NCBI GenBank assembly: GCA_031841125.1
Contig: CM063113.1
Coordinates: forward strand, 59,141,211 to 59,205,210
Direction of reading: 5' to 3'
From: Acanthococcus lagerstroemiae
Lineage: Eukaryota; Arthropoda; Insecta; Hemiptera; Eriococcidae
DNA: 64,000 nt
Part shown: positions 25,900-36,961 of the stretch, piece by piece
Position numbering within the stretch: position 1 is the stretch's first letter
Layout of the letters: every line of letters begins with the position of its first letter
Translations under genes and position numbers: made by a program
The notes under the pieces: model-generated
What the model saw: only the letters and a program-made list of their open reading frames with translations
Databases searched by the model: none
What the model was told of the DNA's origin: nothing

Positions 25900-26422
25900 G
25901 CCCCAAGTAAGGTTAGGTTAGATTAGGTTACATATGGTTTTTGACATTTCCATGTCTTTGTTTTGGCACATAAACGAAAAAATACGTGTCTCTTTAGTGT
26001 AATATTTTATGTTTTCATACCCTAATAAAAGGGGGAGTGTGTCGGGGGAGTATTACGAGAGGAGCGTTACAACACGGCTGCAGATTGTAAATGTCAACCA
26101 CTGAATTCGTGTTAGGGGAGTGTGTTGGGGGAAGCGTTACGATTTTCGCTGAAGTATACCCAGTAGTAAAAGCATACAAAATGCTAAAAATAAATTTCCA
26201 TGGAAATGTCAACCACTGAATTCGTGACGGGGGGGCATGTCGGTGGACCGTTACGGGAGAGCGTTACGGAGGGAGCGTTAAGCATATAAAATGTTCAAAT
26301 AAATTTCCATAAAACTGTCAACTACTGAATTCGTGTCGGCGAAGCGTTACAGTTTTTGACATTTTCATGTTTTTACTTTGGCACACAAACTGGAAGAACG
26401 TTACTTTCACGCAGGTAAAACT
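25900..26422. repeat. Degenerate repeats flanking foldback copy A
   Basis: Units containing AAATTTCCATGGAAATGTCA, ACTGAATTCGTG and GCGTTAC recur three times at roughly 100-120 bp. A block at 26137-26190 (TTTTCGCTGAAGTATACCCA and onward) is repeated on the other side of the foldback at 26953-27005. Similar GACATTTTCATG, TTTGGCACACAAAC and AACGTTACTTT sequence also precedes foldback copy B. Confidence 0.55.
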
Positions 26423-26910
26423 ACTGACTGACTGACTGACTCAACATTTAAGTCGCCTGCGAGTACCACACTCCTTGTATCAGCCTGTATTCCCATGCGA
26501 GCATCACGTTCCTTGTACCAGCCTGCGAGCACTATGCTGTGCTAGTGCATCGTCTTGCTTGCAGACGAGTCTGCAACCACGGGAGAGCATTTTCATGTCT
26601 GCTTTGCGGACTGCGTTGGCATGAGAATGTCATCGTTCAGCGAATGTAGCGTCCAAAAAATGAGCGCGTCAAGGAGTGCAACATGGACTGCGGAGCCTAG
26701 TGGACGACGACATTCTCATGTCGGCGCAGTCAGCTAAGCAGACCTGAAAATGCTCTCCGGTGGTTGCAGACTCGTTTGCAAGCAAGATGATGCACTAGCA
26801 GAGCATAGTGCTCGCAGGCTGGTACAAGGAACGTGATGCTCGCATGGGAATACAGGCTGATACAAGGAGTGTGATACTCGCAGGCGAATTAAATGTTCAG
26901 TCAGTCAGTC
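26423..26910. mobile_element. Foldback element, copy A
   Basis: About 490 bp, nearly all inverted repeat. The left arm (ACTGACTGACTC, CGCCTGCGAGTACCACACTC, CTTGTATCAGCCTGTATTCC, GAGAGCATTTTCATGTCTGC) is mirrored in the right arm. The centre is near CGAATGTAGCGTCC and AAAAAATGAGCGCGTC. A second copy is at 36396-36940. The short frames in it read the arms and are not genes. Confidence 0.85.
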
Positions 26911-28064
26911 CAATCATTTATGTTGCCAGCCAGCCAGCCAGCCAATCCATTCGTTACGGTTTTCGCTGAAGTATACCCAGTAGTAAATGCGTATAAAATG
27001 CTAAAAGATAAATAGAATAGATTACGTTGGTCAGAGGACGGGTTATAGGTGGTAATCAAGTGACAGATTATGCCAAGCAGTCAGAGGCAGTTGTTGCTTA
27101 GCATACTCTGTCACTGGTGTTCATGATTTTCTGTCATATAACAGAGAATTACATAACAGGAGATGAAAGGAACCGTTTTTACAGATGTGCAATTTGCAAC
27201 GCAAGGTGTGAGCAAGTCCTGCAGTCGCATGAATGACAACACTTCCTTTATGACTTTCTTTATCTTTTCAGAGTATTGCTAAAGTTTCGAGTGGAAATAC
27301 GCCTTATCAATATTAGTTCTTCCCCAGTAAAGTGTTAAGAATGGTTATCACTTTCTTCCCTAGGGAAGGAAATGGCTATTTCTATCCCTGCATCACTTCG
27401 GAAGTGTACCATTTCGAGAAAACGTCACTTTTTGAAGGCTAACCTGATGATATAAACATATAAACTTCCTCAGCACTACATTTTTTAGGGACTTTTTTTT
27501 TTAAATTAAATGTAAACGCTAGTGGCGTGTTGCTCAAATTTTGTCCTGATTTAGAAGCCTCGATGGATATTGATAAAGTGATTGTTATCGATATGTACTT
27601 CGACAATTGGTTAACTGAATGATTAATTTATGATTTTCAGATATCAAAAAAACGGTTGATGTTGGATTGCTGAAATATACCCAAGAATCAGTATGTTGAT
27701 GTGATGGGTCTCAGAATACGTGGATGAATTTCACTTTGCCAGCTTACGCCGATATTTTCGGAATGAATGAGCACCAAGATTTAGCTTTTCACGCGCTGTT
27801 AGGAATAGTTACGCCGATTATTGATACAATCAATATATCCCCTTCAGTTCGCTTTTCTTCTCAACGTAGAGTGGATTGTAGATAAATTAACTTGGCTTAA
27901 AATTAGCTTTTGTAATGCGCGTAAGCTACCGAAAAGAGTAAGTATTCGTGTTTTGTTTTTAAATGAAAGCCAATTTCTGTTTTTCCCTCGCATATTCAAA
28001 TTCTTAGATTAGGTAGTAATCGGGTGATAAATGAATATTGGCGAGCTGTATATGTACGAGCTGT
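26911..28064. other. Non-coding stretch
   Basis: Begins with a (GCCA)n run near 26929-26943, then the second copy of the flanking block (26953-27005). No gene recognised. Confidence 0.45.
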
Positions 28065-28070
28065 TTTATT
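28065..28070 (-). terminator. Candidate polyadenylation signal AATAAA
   Basis: The first AATAAA found on the minus strand downstream of the TAA stop at 28810, implying a 3' untranslated region of about 0.75 kb. The hexamer is common by chance in AT-rich DNA, and the 3' end is otherwise unsupported. Confidence 0.3.
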
Positions 28071-28284
28071 TAAAAGAGATTTTCAATTCGTATTAATACT
28101 TGCACAATTTTGGGAAATAATATAACGCTTGATCTTCTCGTATAAGCGTATTTTTACTTACCTTGATGATACCGGTGCGTAAATTGCTTCCGTGTAGGGT
28201 GTATTAATATTTTGTTGTAACTGTGTCTATATTTTCCAAGAAAACACTCTCGTCGCTGGTCTGGAAAAGGTATCATGTTGTATC

Positions 28285-28600
28285 ATATACTTCGTGTAAA
28301 ACTGACAAAGTCCTTGGTCGCATAACTTTTTTGTCTCTTCAGACATTCAACCGATGAGAATTTCTATTGAGGACACACATCTTGGGTATCTACCAAGATA
28401 GATTTCCAATTCCTCCACCCACAGCACTTTTGTTAGACTGAAAAACATTGAACTATCACCAATTTCTGTAGTCCGCTTACTATAATTGAATCATATACTT
28501 CTCGCAAAACTACAAAATTCCTCAGCAATATAATTTTGTTACAGATTCAAACATTCAGCAAATAAAAGTTCAGTCGATTGGAGGAAGGACATGCGTATTG
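28285..28600. repeat. Diverged pair of about 210-bp units in the presumed 3' UTR
   Basis: ATCATATACTTCGTGTAAAA at 28285 corresponds to ATCATATACTTCTCGCAAAA at about 28491. Each is followed by AC-AAA-TCCT and then CAGA-ATTCAA. An old tandem duplication. Confidence 0.4.
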
Positions 28601-28809
28601 AATCACTGTCAATACTCATAGCGATTGCCAATATTTCGACCACTACTGCTGCTGCAAATAACTTGAAAACGAAGTATACCACCAACTCCTTGAATTGATC
28701 GGAGCCAACCAGATGGTATATATAAGAAACTGCGCGAGTATAAAAACAACGAACGATATATTTTCATTAGCGAATGTACAAAATAGAAAGAGAAAACACT
28801 TTGGTTACA

Positions 28810-28962
28810 TTATATACACGATTCTTGTAACTTCGTCGAAGCGGTCACCACTTCCGGTGAGAGTCTGCTGTACCTGGGCTGCACTACAAACGTGTCCTGC
28901 TTGGTGCAGTCGTTCAGCGCTTGCCTGATGTCATCCACTTCGTAATTACCAGCCGTTAATGC
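28810..28962 (-). CDS. Probable last coding exon of the Sidestep-family gene
   Basis: Follows the previous exon after a 354-bp intron. The acceptor is ATTTTTACGCAG/GCA, entered in phase 0. Only this phase stays open, the other two hitting stops almost at once, and it is the phase the upstream donor delivers. It codes 50 residues (ALTAGNYEVDDIRQALNDCT, later VVQPRYSRLSPEVV, ending QESCI) and a TAA stop. No membrane span or catalytic motif is visible. A short soluble C-terminus rich in polar residues suits a cytoplasmic tail, but I cannot name a matching family. The nearest AATAAA signal on this strand lies at 28065-28070. Confidence 0.6.
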   Translation of the reverse strand, partial: ALTAGNYEVDDIRQALNDCTKQDTFVVQPRYSRLSPEVVTASTKLQESCI

Positions 28963-29316
28963 CTGCGTAAAAATTTTGTATACGATGTAGGTACGCCTAA
29001 CTTAGTCTTCAGTTTTAATTACATGTATAGGAAAATTTCGCAGCAAAGGCGCGAATCGGGCGTGCTTCGGCACAGCGTATGACGATGACGATAAATCACC
29101 AGTCGGGTCGAAGTAACATGTAAGATAAGTTATGATGAATGAGACGCCGGATCCGAAATTGAACGAAGAATTATTAGCGAGCTACCAGCAAACGCACCCG
29201 AGTTTGACGTTTTCGAATTCATCAAACAGCGCGTTAATTCTTCGACCCGACATCGACTGCATGCTGGTGAGAAATCGTATTCGTGAAATATTATAAAACG
29301 TAACTGAGGTACTTAC

Positions 29317-29477
29317 GCCAGTCGGGAACGTTCTACGACCGAACACAACGTCGTTGCCCGTACGATCACAGCTATTGATTGGAATTTTAAAATTAACACC
29401 ACATTCCTCGTGGATTTGGTCAACGTCGTTCGCCGTCGCTGGAATACCGCTGGCGAACTCGTTACACGCTCGATTAC
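29317..29477 (-). CDS. Probable cytoplasmic-tail exon of the Sidestep-family gene
   Basis: A 161-bp open segment between an acceptor (TTAAATTGCAG/GT) and a strong donor (GGC/GTAAGT). In the frame that continues through both splice junctions it codes 53 residues, beginning NRACNEFASGIPATANDVDQ and including IHEECGVNF and SCDRTGNDVVF. The incoming phase needs exactly one base from the preceding exon, which is what the transmembrane exon supplies (T+GT, Cys), with no stop. Strand and order also fit, and the intron would be 5.7 kb. I do not recognise the sequence as a known domain, so assignment to the Sidestep gene rests on phase, strand and position. The alternative is the 3' part of a separate small cysteine-containing gene whose first exon I did not find. 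Local GC is higher than in the flanks, as expected for coding sequence. Confidence 0.6.
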
Positions 29478-32319
29478 CTGCAATTTAAAAATAATCGCTT
29501 TTCATTCCGCTTATGAGGTCCTCGCTTTGGTGTGGGATGCTCAAACTCGCCCGTATTAGGTTTCAATCTGTCGTCGTCTCCTTCCCCGTTTATATTCGTC
29601 TTCCATTGCTCTATTTTCGGGCATGACTGTCGTTCTTTCCTCTAGGGTATGTATACCTACCTCTCGGAGTCCAAATATCACTCGTAAAAGAGTTATGAAG
29701 TTAAAGTTTAAACAGGTTTCTCTAATATCTTGTTTCGAATGTCCATCTCCTGCGCACAGTAATATACTAGTGGCAGTTGGCCGAGATGCCCCTAATAAAG
29801 CGTGAAAGTTCGCTACGACTCCTTCCTGACACCGAAATTCTTTTTCACTTGGACACCGACGTTTCTCATGGATGCCTGAAAGTCTTGCTTCACCGTTTCC
29901 GCCTCTCCACTTGAAAATCATTTTCGTGTTCTCTCAAAGCCTTCTTGAAATTCCCCCTCGCATCCTGTTCAAATGTTCCTTTTTCTTTAGTAATTTGCAC
30001 ATGAACTCCTGTTCTCTCAGACACATTCACACAAACTTTAAAAACTCTCATTGAGACTCCCTAGGCAGAGAAATTCACCTTACCCCAATCCGTGCCTCAA
30101 TCAGAACAACCGCATCAAAAGACGTTCAGATACTGATTCACTAATCCAGCAAATACAGTTCAAATAAGATGCTCTAACAACCGTACTGGCGTATCGTAGC
30201 AATAATGTACTTATATTTTCAAGTACCAACGTTACCTATTACGTTTTGATATTAGTTTCCCATAAACCATGTTGGTAAAAGGATTAAACTAATGCTTTAT
30301 TAAATTTTAGTGAAATCAGGATTTTTTTTTTTCTCGGAACTGAAACATTGAACAGATAGGTAATTTCTCTCAAAATGCAGTAAGAGCATTGAGTCACTCC
30401 AATACGAGTACATGAAGGGGAAAAAGAATGGCTCAATATCTTGGGAAAGAGAATACCCTAGAGGAAAAGCAGAATGAACTGTCAACTTGATTGTTTCTAA
30501 GAAAGTGGTGTGATTCGTATTCTAATGAAACGAGGAAGAGAGCTAACTGAGAAAAAAAACAGAAAAAAGTGCATCGTAAAATAAAAAGGGGTTCTTTTCA
30601 GGTCAAACATAAGATATTGAATTTCTCGGCAAAAGCAAAATCAGATGTTCTAGGGGGAAAAAAAGGTTGTTGCAAAGAATTTGTCAACTATTTGTCGATT
30701 ACTATATACCTACTTAGTAGCGTATGGGTCTTTGCGTCCTTTCACTTTCGGAAAGAAATTCGGACGAGGAATACAACAACAAAGATGCACAATGCTATTT
30801 TTATGGGGAAAAGAGAATAACTCGGATTTCGATAGAAAATGAGCTCGTCTGAAAGGAAATTTTATTTGCTACAAGGCATGTTCTTTTCAATTTTACATTA
30901 ATCGTATTCATTCTCGAGATATTCCGAAAAAAACAACAAAAAAACATTAAAATGTTTCTATCCCACCACAAAGCGTAGCTGATAACACGGTAACCCCGTG
31001 TAGTGCGTTCCTAAATAATGATAAAAAAGTCAAAAAAGTTTTTGTTTGAATTCAGATGATAGGAATTGCAGCATTTGCCGACCCTAGTCGTGCAGCATTG
31101 CTGCTTGTTTCCTCTTGTTATTCCTAATTATTTGTGTAGTCCAGTATGGCGATTCTTTCATCATGAGCAAGTAACTTGTTCACGTACTTTTGTAATTCGT
31201 TATTAAAAGTTGCTAGTAAACAGTTCGCGGTATCATTTCCTACAGTTCGAGTAAAGTGTCGCGTGTGAGATAAATTATTTTCTAATGAAGTGTTGCGTGT
31301 GTGATCAATTATTATGTTTGTGTCTTGTGTTGTGCTTTTATATTAATTTCCCAAATATTCTAATATTTGTTGTTTGGACGTTCAGAATAAAGTACAAATG
31401 GCTCGACATCCACTTCTCTTGAACGCTACATCATTATCGGTAAGTGTTGATACTACTGCATTAAGTACAGATTTCTGATTTGTTATTTGTATCATTGTAT
31501 GTGGCATTCCTCCCAGAACGAGGAATCTGTGGTATATGCAGGGAAATGGACAAAATGACAATTAAAACAGAGTAATGATCCTCCCGCTATCCGATTAACT
31601 CCAGATCACTCTTATATCTATCCTTCATATTTCAATATCATTATGTTCCAATATCATAATGTGAGGAACTGTGCAAACAAAAATGTCAAATTACTGGTCA
31701 AATTTCATGGAATTTGTTGGAGATGATGAAGCAGGTGTCATGTTTATGTTTCATGGACGTTGTAATGTCCAATCTATGCACTACTCTTTATCTGTGTAGG
31801 TCTGTGAAGTGAGAGCCGCGCATCTATGTGTTCCTATCAGTTCATTTTCAGACTCCTTTCTCATTCATTCAGTTTCATTCGATTTCGCAACGTTCAAGTA
31901 GTCAACAAAATGTATCGTTATATTCAAAATACACAAAAAGTAATGTAATTTCGATGGATCTATTTTTAATTTCAATGTGAGTCAACACAACACTTAAGTA
32001 ATATGAAACGCTGTACTTCGTCCTCGACATCCGCCTAAAACCTTTTTATCAATGATCGCCGTCATCATTATAATGTAGCAGGTAATCACCAAATCACATT
32101 TTGTGTATATTAGGAAACATTCCTGGAACCTCTTAATGCGCTGACAAGTGCAATTCTGTATGTGGTTCCATTTTCTTCAATTCCTTCAGTGTAAGTAAGT
32201 TTGTAAATGGAAGGCTCAAGAAGTAGTTAAGCCAGTTTTTCCTTTTGAATTGAGGAACTATGCAAATGGACGGAGATCATGTTGTATGTTGTTTAAATTA
32301 GAGAAAATTCTCTCAACCA
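29478..32319. other. Intron stretch without recognisable features
   Basis: Lies within the intron between the transmembrane and tail exons. A plus-strand ATG at 31398 opens a short frame (MARHPLLLNATSLS) ending at CG/GTAAGT near 31440, but no partner exon was found. Other frames look random. Confidence 0.45.
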
Positions 32320-33005
32320 GTGTTTAGAACCGATTCAATTTTTCGTTTTGATTGGTTTTGGGCTTTGTAGCTTCCATTTAGATTGGTTTCGGTTCGGAAC
32401 TTCCATTTAATTTCTCAATAGGTTTTGGTTTTGGTCATGAGACCGATTTAAAATACTGAAAGGGTCTTATTTCAATCTTTCATTGCTGAGCCAGTTTTGG
32501 TTATGGTCTTCACTTCACATAATCAATCGGTTTCAGTCAAGCTCAAAAGATCTTTCTCAAAGAAAATAAAAATCTCATCATTTCTATAGTCAAATCAGCC
32601 ATAATTGGAAACCAACCATAAGATATGAACTGTAGCATTGACTTACTTGGGAATGGACATTGGCAGGTTGAATTATTCTGTAGATCAGTTCAAGTATCTA
32701 ACTCTTTTACTAGGTCGGCAACAAAGAAGAACAGATAACAGAAAACCGCATTGACCAAAGACCAGTTGGGACCTTCTCATTTAATTGGTTAACGGTCTTG
32801 ACGCAGATATGAGCAGTCGGTTTTGGTTTCAGTTAAACCTACATTTCAAACATTTGGTTTGTGTTTTGGTTAATGACCAGTTGAGTTCAAGGTTTTAGGT
32901 CTTAATTTCGTCTTTTGCACATTAAAGGGTTTTGGTTTCAGTCTCATGAAACTGTTGAATTTGAATGGGTTCCGGATTCGGTTTCGGTTCCGGTTCCAAA
33001 CACTG
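32320..33005. repeat. Degenerate GGTTTTGGTTTCGG-rich region
   Basis: Words such as GGTTTTGGTTTTGG, GGTTTCGGTTC and GGTTTCGGTTCCGG recur at irregular spacing, with TTCCATTTA-type linkers and CATGAGACCGATTT. Probably an eroded simple or tandem repeat within the intron. Confidence 0.5.
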
Positions 33006-34101
33006 CTCTCAACTGTTTCTTGTACTCAGCTTTTGAAATGTGCTGAGTACTCTTGTAAGGGAAATAGTGTGAATATATTGATCTTGCCGTGTTTTAATAT
33101 GAAAATTGTAGTGCGAAGTGAGACTGGTTGAACAGATTGTGACGACTCCAGTGCTGAAGTTGGTTCATTAGTGAGATTGGCTCTATCAGTGATAAAGATT
33201 CCAGTTTTGAAGTTTGTTAATTTAGTTTGAAGGATAACGTGTAATGAATGTCAAAATCAGAAGTGCTAAATACGTTCTTCTATTGCATTCAATATAAGCA
33301 CAAAGATATGAAACTAAGTTATAATACCTTGAAAATGGCTTTCTGTAGCGCACGCAGTTATTCATAAAAAAAAAAGAAAACACCATCATTTTATTCACAC
33401 AAGGTGCTATCACTCTCCTGTTTCCTCGTACAGGCAGCCTCTAAAATTTAGAACATTCTGCTGTCCTCTTTGCCTTTGTGAAACTAAGCAGATAAGCGGT
33501 ATATACTTCTATGTAGTCCTTCGTATGACTTTTTTTTTTTTTTTTTTTTTTTTTAATGTATAAAGAATTTCTACTAGAGCTTTTTACTCTTTGCGCTGTG
33601 CACATTTGTACGTTTGAAAAGTTGTTGCAATGAAATACAAAAAAACAACTCGTTAATGAATACACCTAAAGGGCTACATCGAGAAGCACGTTTGTATTGC
33701 GACCCGTGTAACGTAAATAGAATTAACGTTTGCGGCCTTTGAAGAATCTCCGAATACGGTAGCAAGGTGATGTTATTTCTACAGTTCGCACTGAGAGTAA
33801 ATCTGACATAGTAATCCAATAATTTCGCAGTTCATGTGGGATAAACAAAATGGCAGTATGTATGATGTGCATCTATCACACATATTACATATGTTACCTA
33901 TTCCATTTCATCCACTTGCTCAAGACCTTGTATAGCAATCCATTTTCCTCCTTTTAGCTGTTGCCAATGCATTTATAAGTTTTCACATGATTATACATGA
34001 ATGAAGTTATAATTCATTTGTCTGGGGAAGAAACCGACAAACTTGCAATTTGCTCTGCTTTGTAATGTTTAAAAAACTTCCCAATCTTTTGAATTATGAA
34101 G
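33006..34101. other. Non-coding stretch
   Basis: No gene recognised. A long T-run lies at about 33530-33554. Confidence 0.45.
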
Positions 34102-34591
34102 AATTGAAGAGCTGACAAAGAGATCAGTGCATATTACAAAATAGTTTTTTGTTTTTTTTTCAGGAGATTAAAAAAAATACAGTGACTAAGGGAATGAATG
34201 GAGAAAGGTGGTTAGTCACTAAATATGTTTTGTGAGATTAGTGTGTAAGTTACACTGAAAAGATTTTTGTCAGATGTATACAGTATTGCCAGTGTAGCGA
34301 AACCTTCCAAAGAAATCAGTGTATGTTACATTGTACAGTTCCAGAAAACAGCCTATGAAACGAAACTTTCCCAAGAGATCAGTGCGTATGTCCCAAGAGA
34401 TCAGTGTATGACAAAAACAATGTCGCATAGGGATACGGCATCTTGCGACGGTTTTCGGAACTACTTCAGGGGAATGTACGTTATTTTCATAACGTCGGTT
34501 GATCGGCAATACTGAATCACATCAGTGTAGCCAAAGAAATGATTTTTGAAAATTTGTAACATACACTGATCTCTTTGTCAGCTCTTCAATT
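34102..34591. mobile_element. Foldback with iterated GAGATCAGTG motif
   Basis: The ends are inverted: AATTGAAGAGCTGACAAAGA plus GATCAGTGCAT at the left, and the mirrored ACACTGATCTCTTTGTCAGC plus TCTTCAATT at the right. Between them, ATCAGTGYRTAT-like motifs recur: AAATCAGTGTATGTTAC (34314), then AGAGATCAGTGCGTATGTCC and AGAGATCAGTGTATG back to back (34376-34411). The 82- and 79-codon frames within are repeat translations. Confidence 0.7.
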
Positions 34592-35157
34592 TGTGTTCAG
34601 AGTTTTATATCAGACTGATTATTAAGGTGCTTTCAAGTACTGTCCCTGAAAAATTTATGTTATTTAATGCCTGATAGAAATATATTTATGAGGATATTGC
34701 TGTGCAGTGAGGTATCAATTCGTTAAAAAAAAAAAGAAAACCTAGGTATTGTATATGAGTGGATCAAATACAGAGAAATTACAGCAAATATTCTACAAGA
34801 ATTCAGCTCACTCTGGTCGCACAAAAGTCAGGAAGTCCTAGCAAATGGCACGTGAATATGGGAATCCTTCTAGTCGGACTCTTCACATCATTCAAAGAGC
34901 TTCATAATATTCATCACCTTGTCAGATCTTACTAATAATGAACCTCAAGGACGAGGAGGGCTCAGAAAGTGTTGCTCTGAATCAAAAACTAGCCTCATAA
35001 AGGTATCTTGATAATCTTATTCTTTCAACTAAAGCAAAGTTGTGAGTACGCTTTTAAAGTCCTCTGCTCAACTACATGTTCAAATTTTCAACGAATGTAC
35101 TACCCTGAATTCAGTTCTGACTTTCGCGAGTATTAAAACAAAATCAAGGAATCTTAC

Positions 35158-35421
35158 AGCAGGTATTTGTTATGATATCTGGTCCTTTGGCATCTCTGAC
35201 CGTTTGCTGGCTGCGAACGAAAACCGCCGACATGTACGGTTGCTCTTTAATGTCGTCGCTCTTGTGCTTTGGTGGCGTTTCTTGCTCTCGTTGCTTGTAC
35301 TTATGGCGGCAACGGTAGAACACAATAGAGGTTGCGAAAATGCAGAGCAGCACTGTCAGCACAAACAGGATGGATATGAGACCGGTGACCACGCTTACCA
35401 CCTGTAGACTTTTGGTAACAC
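35158..35421 (-). CDS. Sidestep-family protein, transmembrane and juxtamembrane exon
   Basis: This exon encodes about 88 residues: a short linker (VTKSLQVV), one hydrophobic membrane span of about 27 residues (from SVVTGLISILFVLTVLLCIF to the FY before RCRHKYKQREQ), a basic stop-transfer stretch and a polar cytoplasmic segment. The segment ends in AKGPDIITNTC. A PDI/PDV motif shortly after the membrane span is, from memory, common in Sidestep tails. The acceptor is GTGCTGCTTGCAG/GT and the donor CTGCT/GTAAGA. The incoming phase (one base carried over) fits the FN3 exon exactly and forms a glycine codon at the junction. Reading through the donor would reach a TGA after only a few codons (KIP), so an alternative short tail is possible. 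Type I membrane topology is inferred. Confidence 0.82.
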
Positions 35422-35544
35422 CTGCAAGCAGCACAAAATAAGCTATTAAGCTAAGATCAGTGGAGGTAATGGTCAATAACCTGACATGTGACTTGAAATT
35501 GGTCATCCTTAACCTTGCCTCTTCCTGTGGCTAAGCGATTCGTT

Positions 35545-35815
35545 GTGTGAAATGGGAGGTAAAGGTAAATACATCGACAGTGGGGTTTCCTGAATCGCTG
35601 AAGTTATTATTAATTTTTTGAAAGAGCCGTCATCGGAATAGATTAACGGGGGGGGGGGGGCCTAAAAACCTGTATTAATTATTGTTACATAACTGAGTAC
35701 AGTGGTGTATCGAAATAGGGTTTACTGAATCGCTAGATTTATTTTCTGTGGTGTTTTCATGGAAACCTAATCAAAATTGATCCAAATCAATGTTACTGGG
35801 GGGGGGGGGGGCATT
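35545..35815. repeat. Diverged tandem duplication ending in G-runs
   Basis: Two units of about 120 bp. CAGTGGGGTTTCCTGAATCG, ending in a 12-G run near 35648-35660, matches CGAAATAGGGTTTACTGAATCG, ending in another 12-13 G run near 35799-35811. Between them lies CCTAAAAACCTG-type sequence. No coding. Confidence 0.5.
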
Positions 35816-35939
35816 TTCATGTCTTTACTTTGGCACACAAACCGGAAAACGTTACTTTTACGCATGACGTTTTACGCGTTACGCGTTACATTTGGGGAGG
35901 AATGAAATAATAATTTCCCTGGAAATTTATTTTGACATT

Positions 35940-36174
35940 TGAAGGGTAAAGAATCAAAACTCACATTTGCCATTTTATTTCAAGGGCGCAAATAGGCAAA
36001 ACACTGTACACGGGTACAGAAATATCTTTGCCGCGCCTGTGAATGTGCAATATGTATAACATACTCCACGTTCACAGGCGCAGCAAAGATATTTCTGTAC
36101 CCGTGTACAGTATTTTGCCTATTTGCGCCCTTGAAGTAGAATGGCAAATGTCAGTTTTGATTCTTTACCCTTCA
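35940..36174. mobile_element. MITE family M1, full copy 1
   Basis: A long inverted repeat. The left end is GAAGGGTAAAGAATCAAAAC, with CAAATAGGCAAAACACTGTA and ATATCTTTGC.GCGCCTGTGA inside; the right arm is the mirror, ending TTTTGATTCTTTACCCTTC. Its loop is near CAATATGTATAACATAC. A second full copy is at 47471-47682, with half copies near 39680 and 44577. No coding. Confidence 0.85.
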
Positions 36175-36395
36175 TTTTCCTGTTTTTACTCAGGCACATT
36201 CCAGCCATAAGTTGAGGAGGAACGAAAAGGAGTAACGAAAAAGGAATTATCATTTCAATGGAAATTCATGTTGACATTTTTATGTCTTTACTTTGACACA
36301 CACACACACACACAAAAAAAAAGAGAAAAAAAGAAGAAAGATTTGAAGTGTGATGAAAAGAAAAGAACGTTACGAAAAATAATAATAAAACTACA

Positions 36396-36940
36396 GACTG
36401 ACTGACTCAACACTTCATTCGCCTGCGAGTGCCACACTCTTTGTATCAGCCTGTATTCTCTTGCGAACATCACGTTCCTTGTACCAACCTGCGAGCACTA
36501 CGCTCTGCTAGTGCATCATCTTGCAGGTGAGTCTGCAACCACGGGAGAGCATTTTCATGTCTGCTTCGCGGGCTACATCGACATGAGAATATCATTGTCC
36601 AGAGAACAGTATCCAAAAAATGAGCACGCCAAAAAATGTGGAGTGCAACGTGCTCTGTGGAGCGTAGCGGACGACGACATTCTTATGTCGATATAGTCCG
36701 CGAAGCAGATATGAAAATGCTCTCCCGCGGTTGCAGACTCGTTTACAAGATGATGCACTAGCGCTGCGTAGTACTCGCAGGTTGGTACAAGGAACGTGAT
36801 GCTCGCAAGGGAATACAGGGTGATATAAAGAATGGTAGTGCTCGCAGGTTGGTGCAAGGAACGTGATGCTCACAAGGGAATACAGGCTGATACAAAGAGT
36901 GTGGTACTCGCAGGCGGAGGAAGTGTTGAGTCAGTTAGTC
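36396..36940. mobile_element. Foldback element, copy B, with internal duplication
   Basis: Same arms as copy A (26423-26910): GACTGACTGACTCAAC, CGCCTGCGAG, CACTCTTTGTATCAGCCTGT, GAGAGCATTTTCATGTCTGC, then the mirror. The right arm is lengthened by a repeated block: GTGCTCGCAGGTTGGTGCAA, GGAACGTGATGCTC and the GGGAATACAG part occur twice (about 36770-36830 and 36838-36890). It directly abuts the 3' end of the jockey-like LINE. Confidence 0.85.
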
Positions 36941-36961
36941 TGTCCAGTCCAGTCCGTCAGT

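Noticed and set aside
28810..29477. The two cysteine-containing exons as an odorant-binding or chemosensory protein gene
   Set aside because: Cysteine spacing does not match either family and no signal-peptide exon was found; phase continuity with the Side-like gene is the better explanation.
31398..31440. Plus-strand start exon MARHPLLLNATSLS followed by GTAAGT
   Set aside because: A good-looking ATG and donor, but no downstream exon was found, and it lies inside a minus-strand intron.
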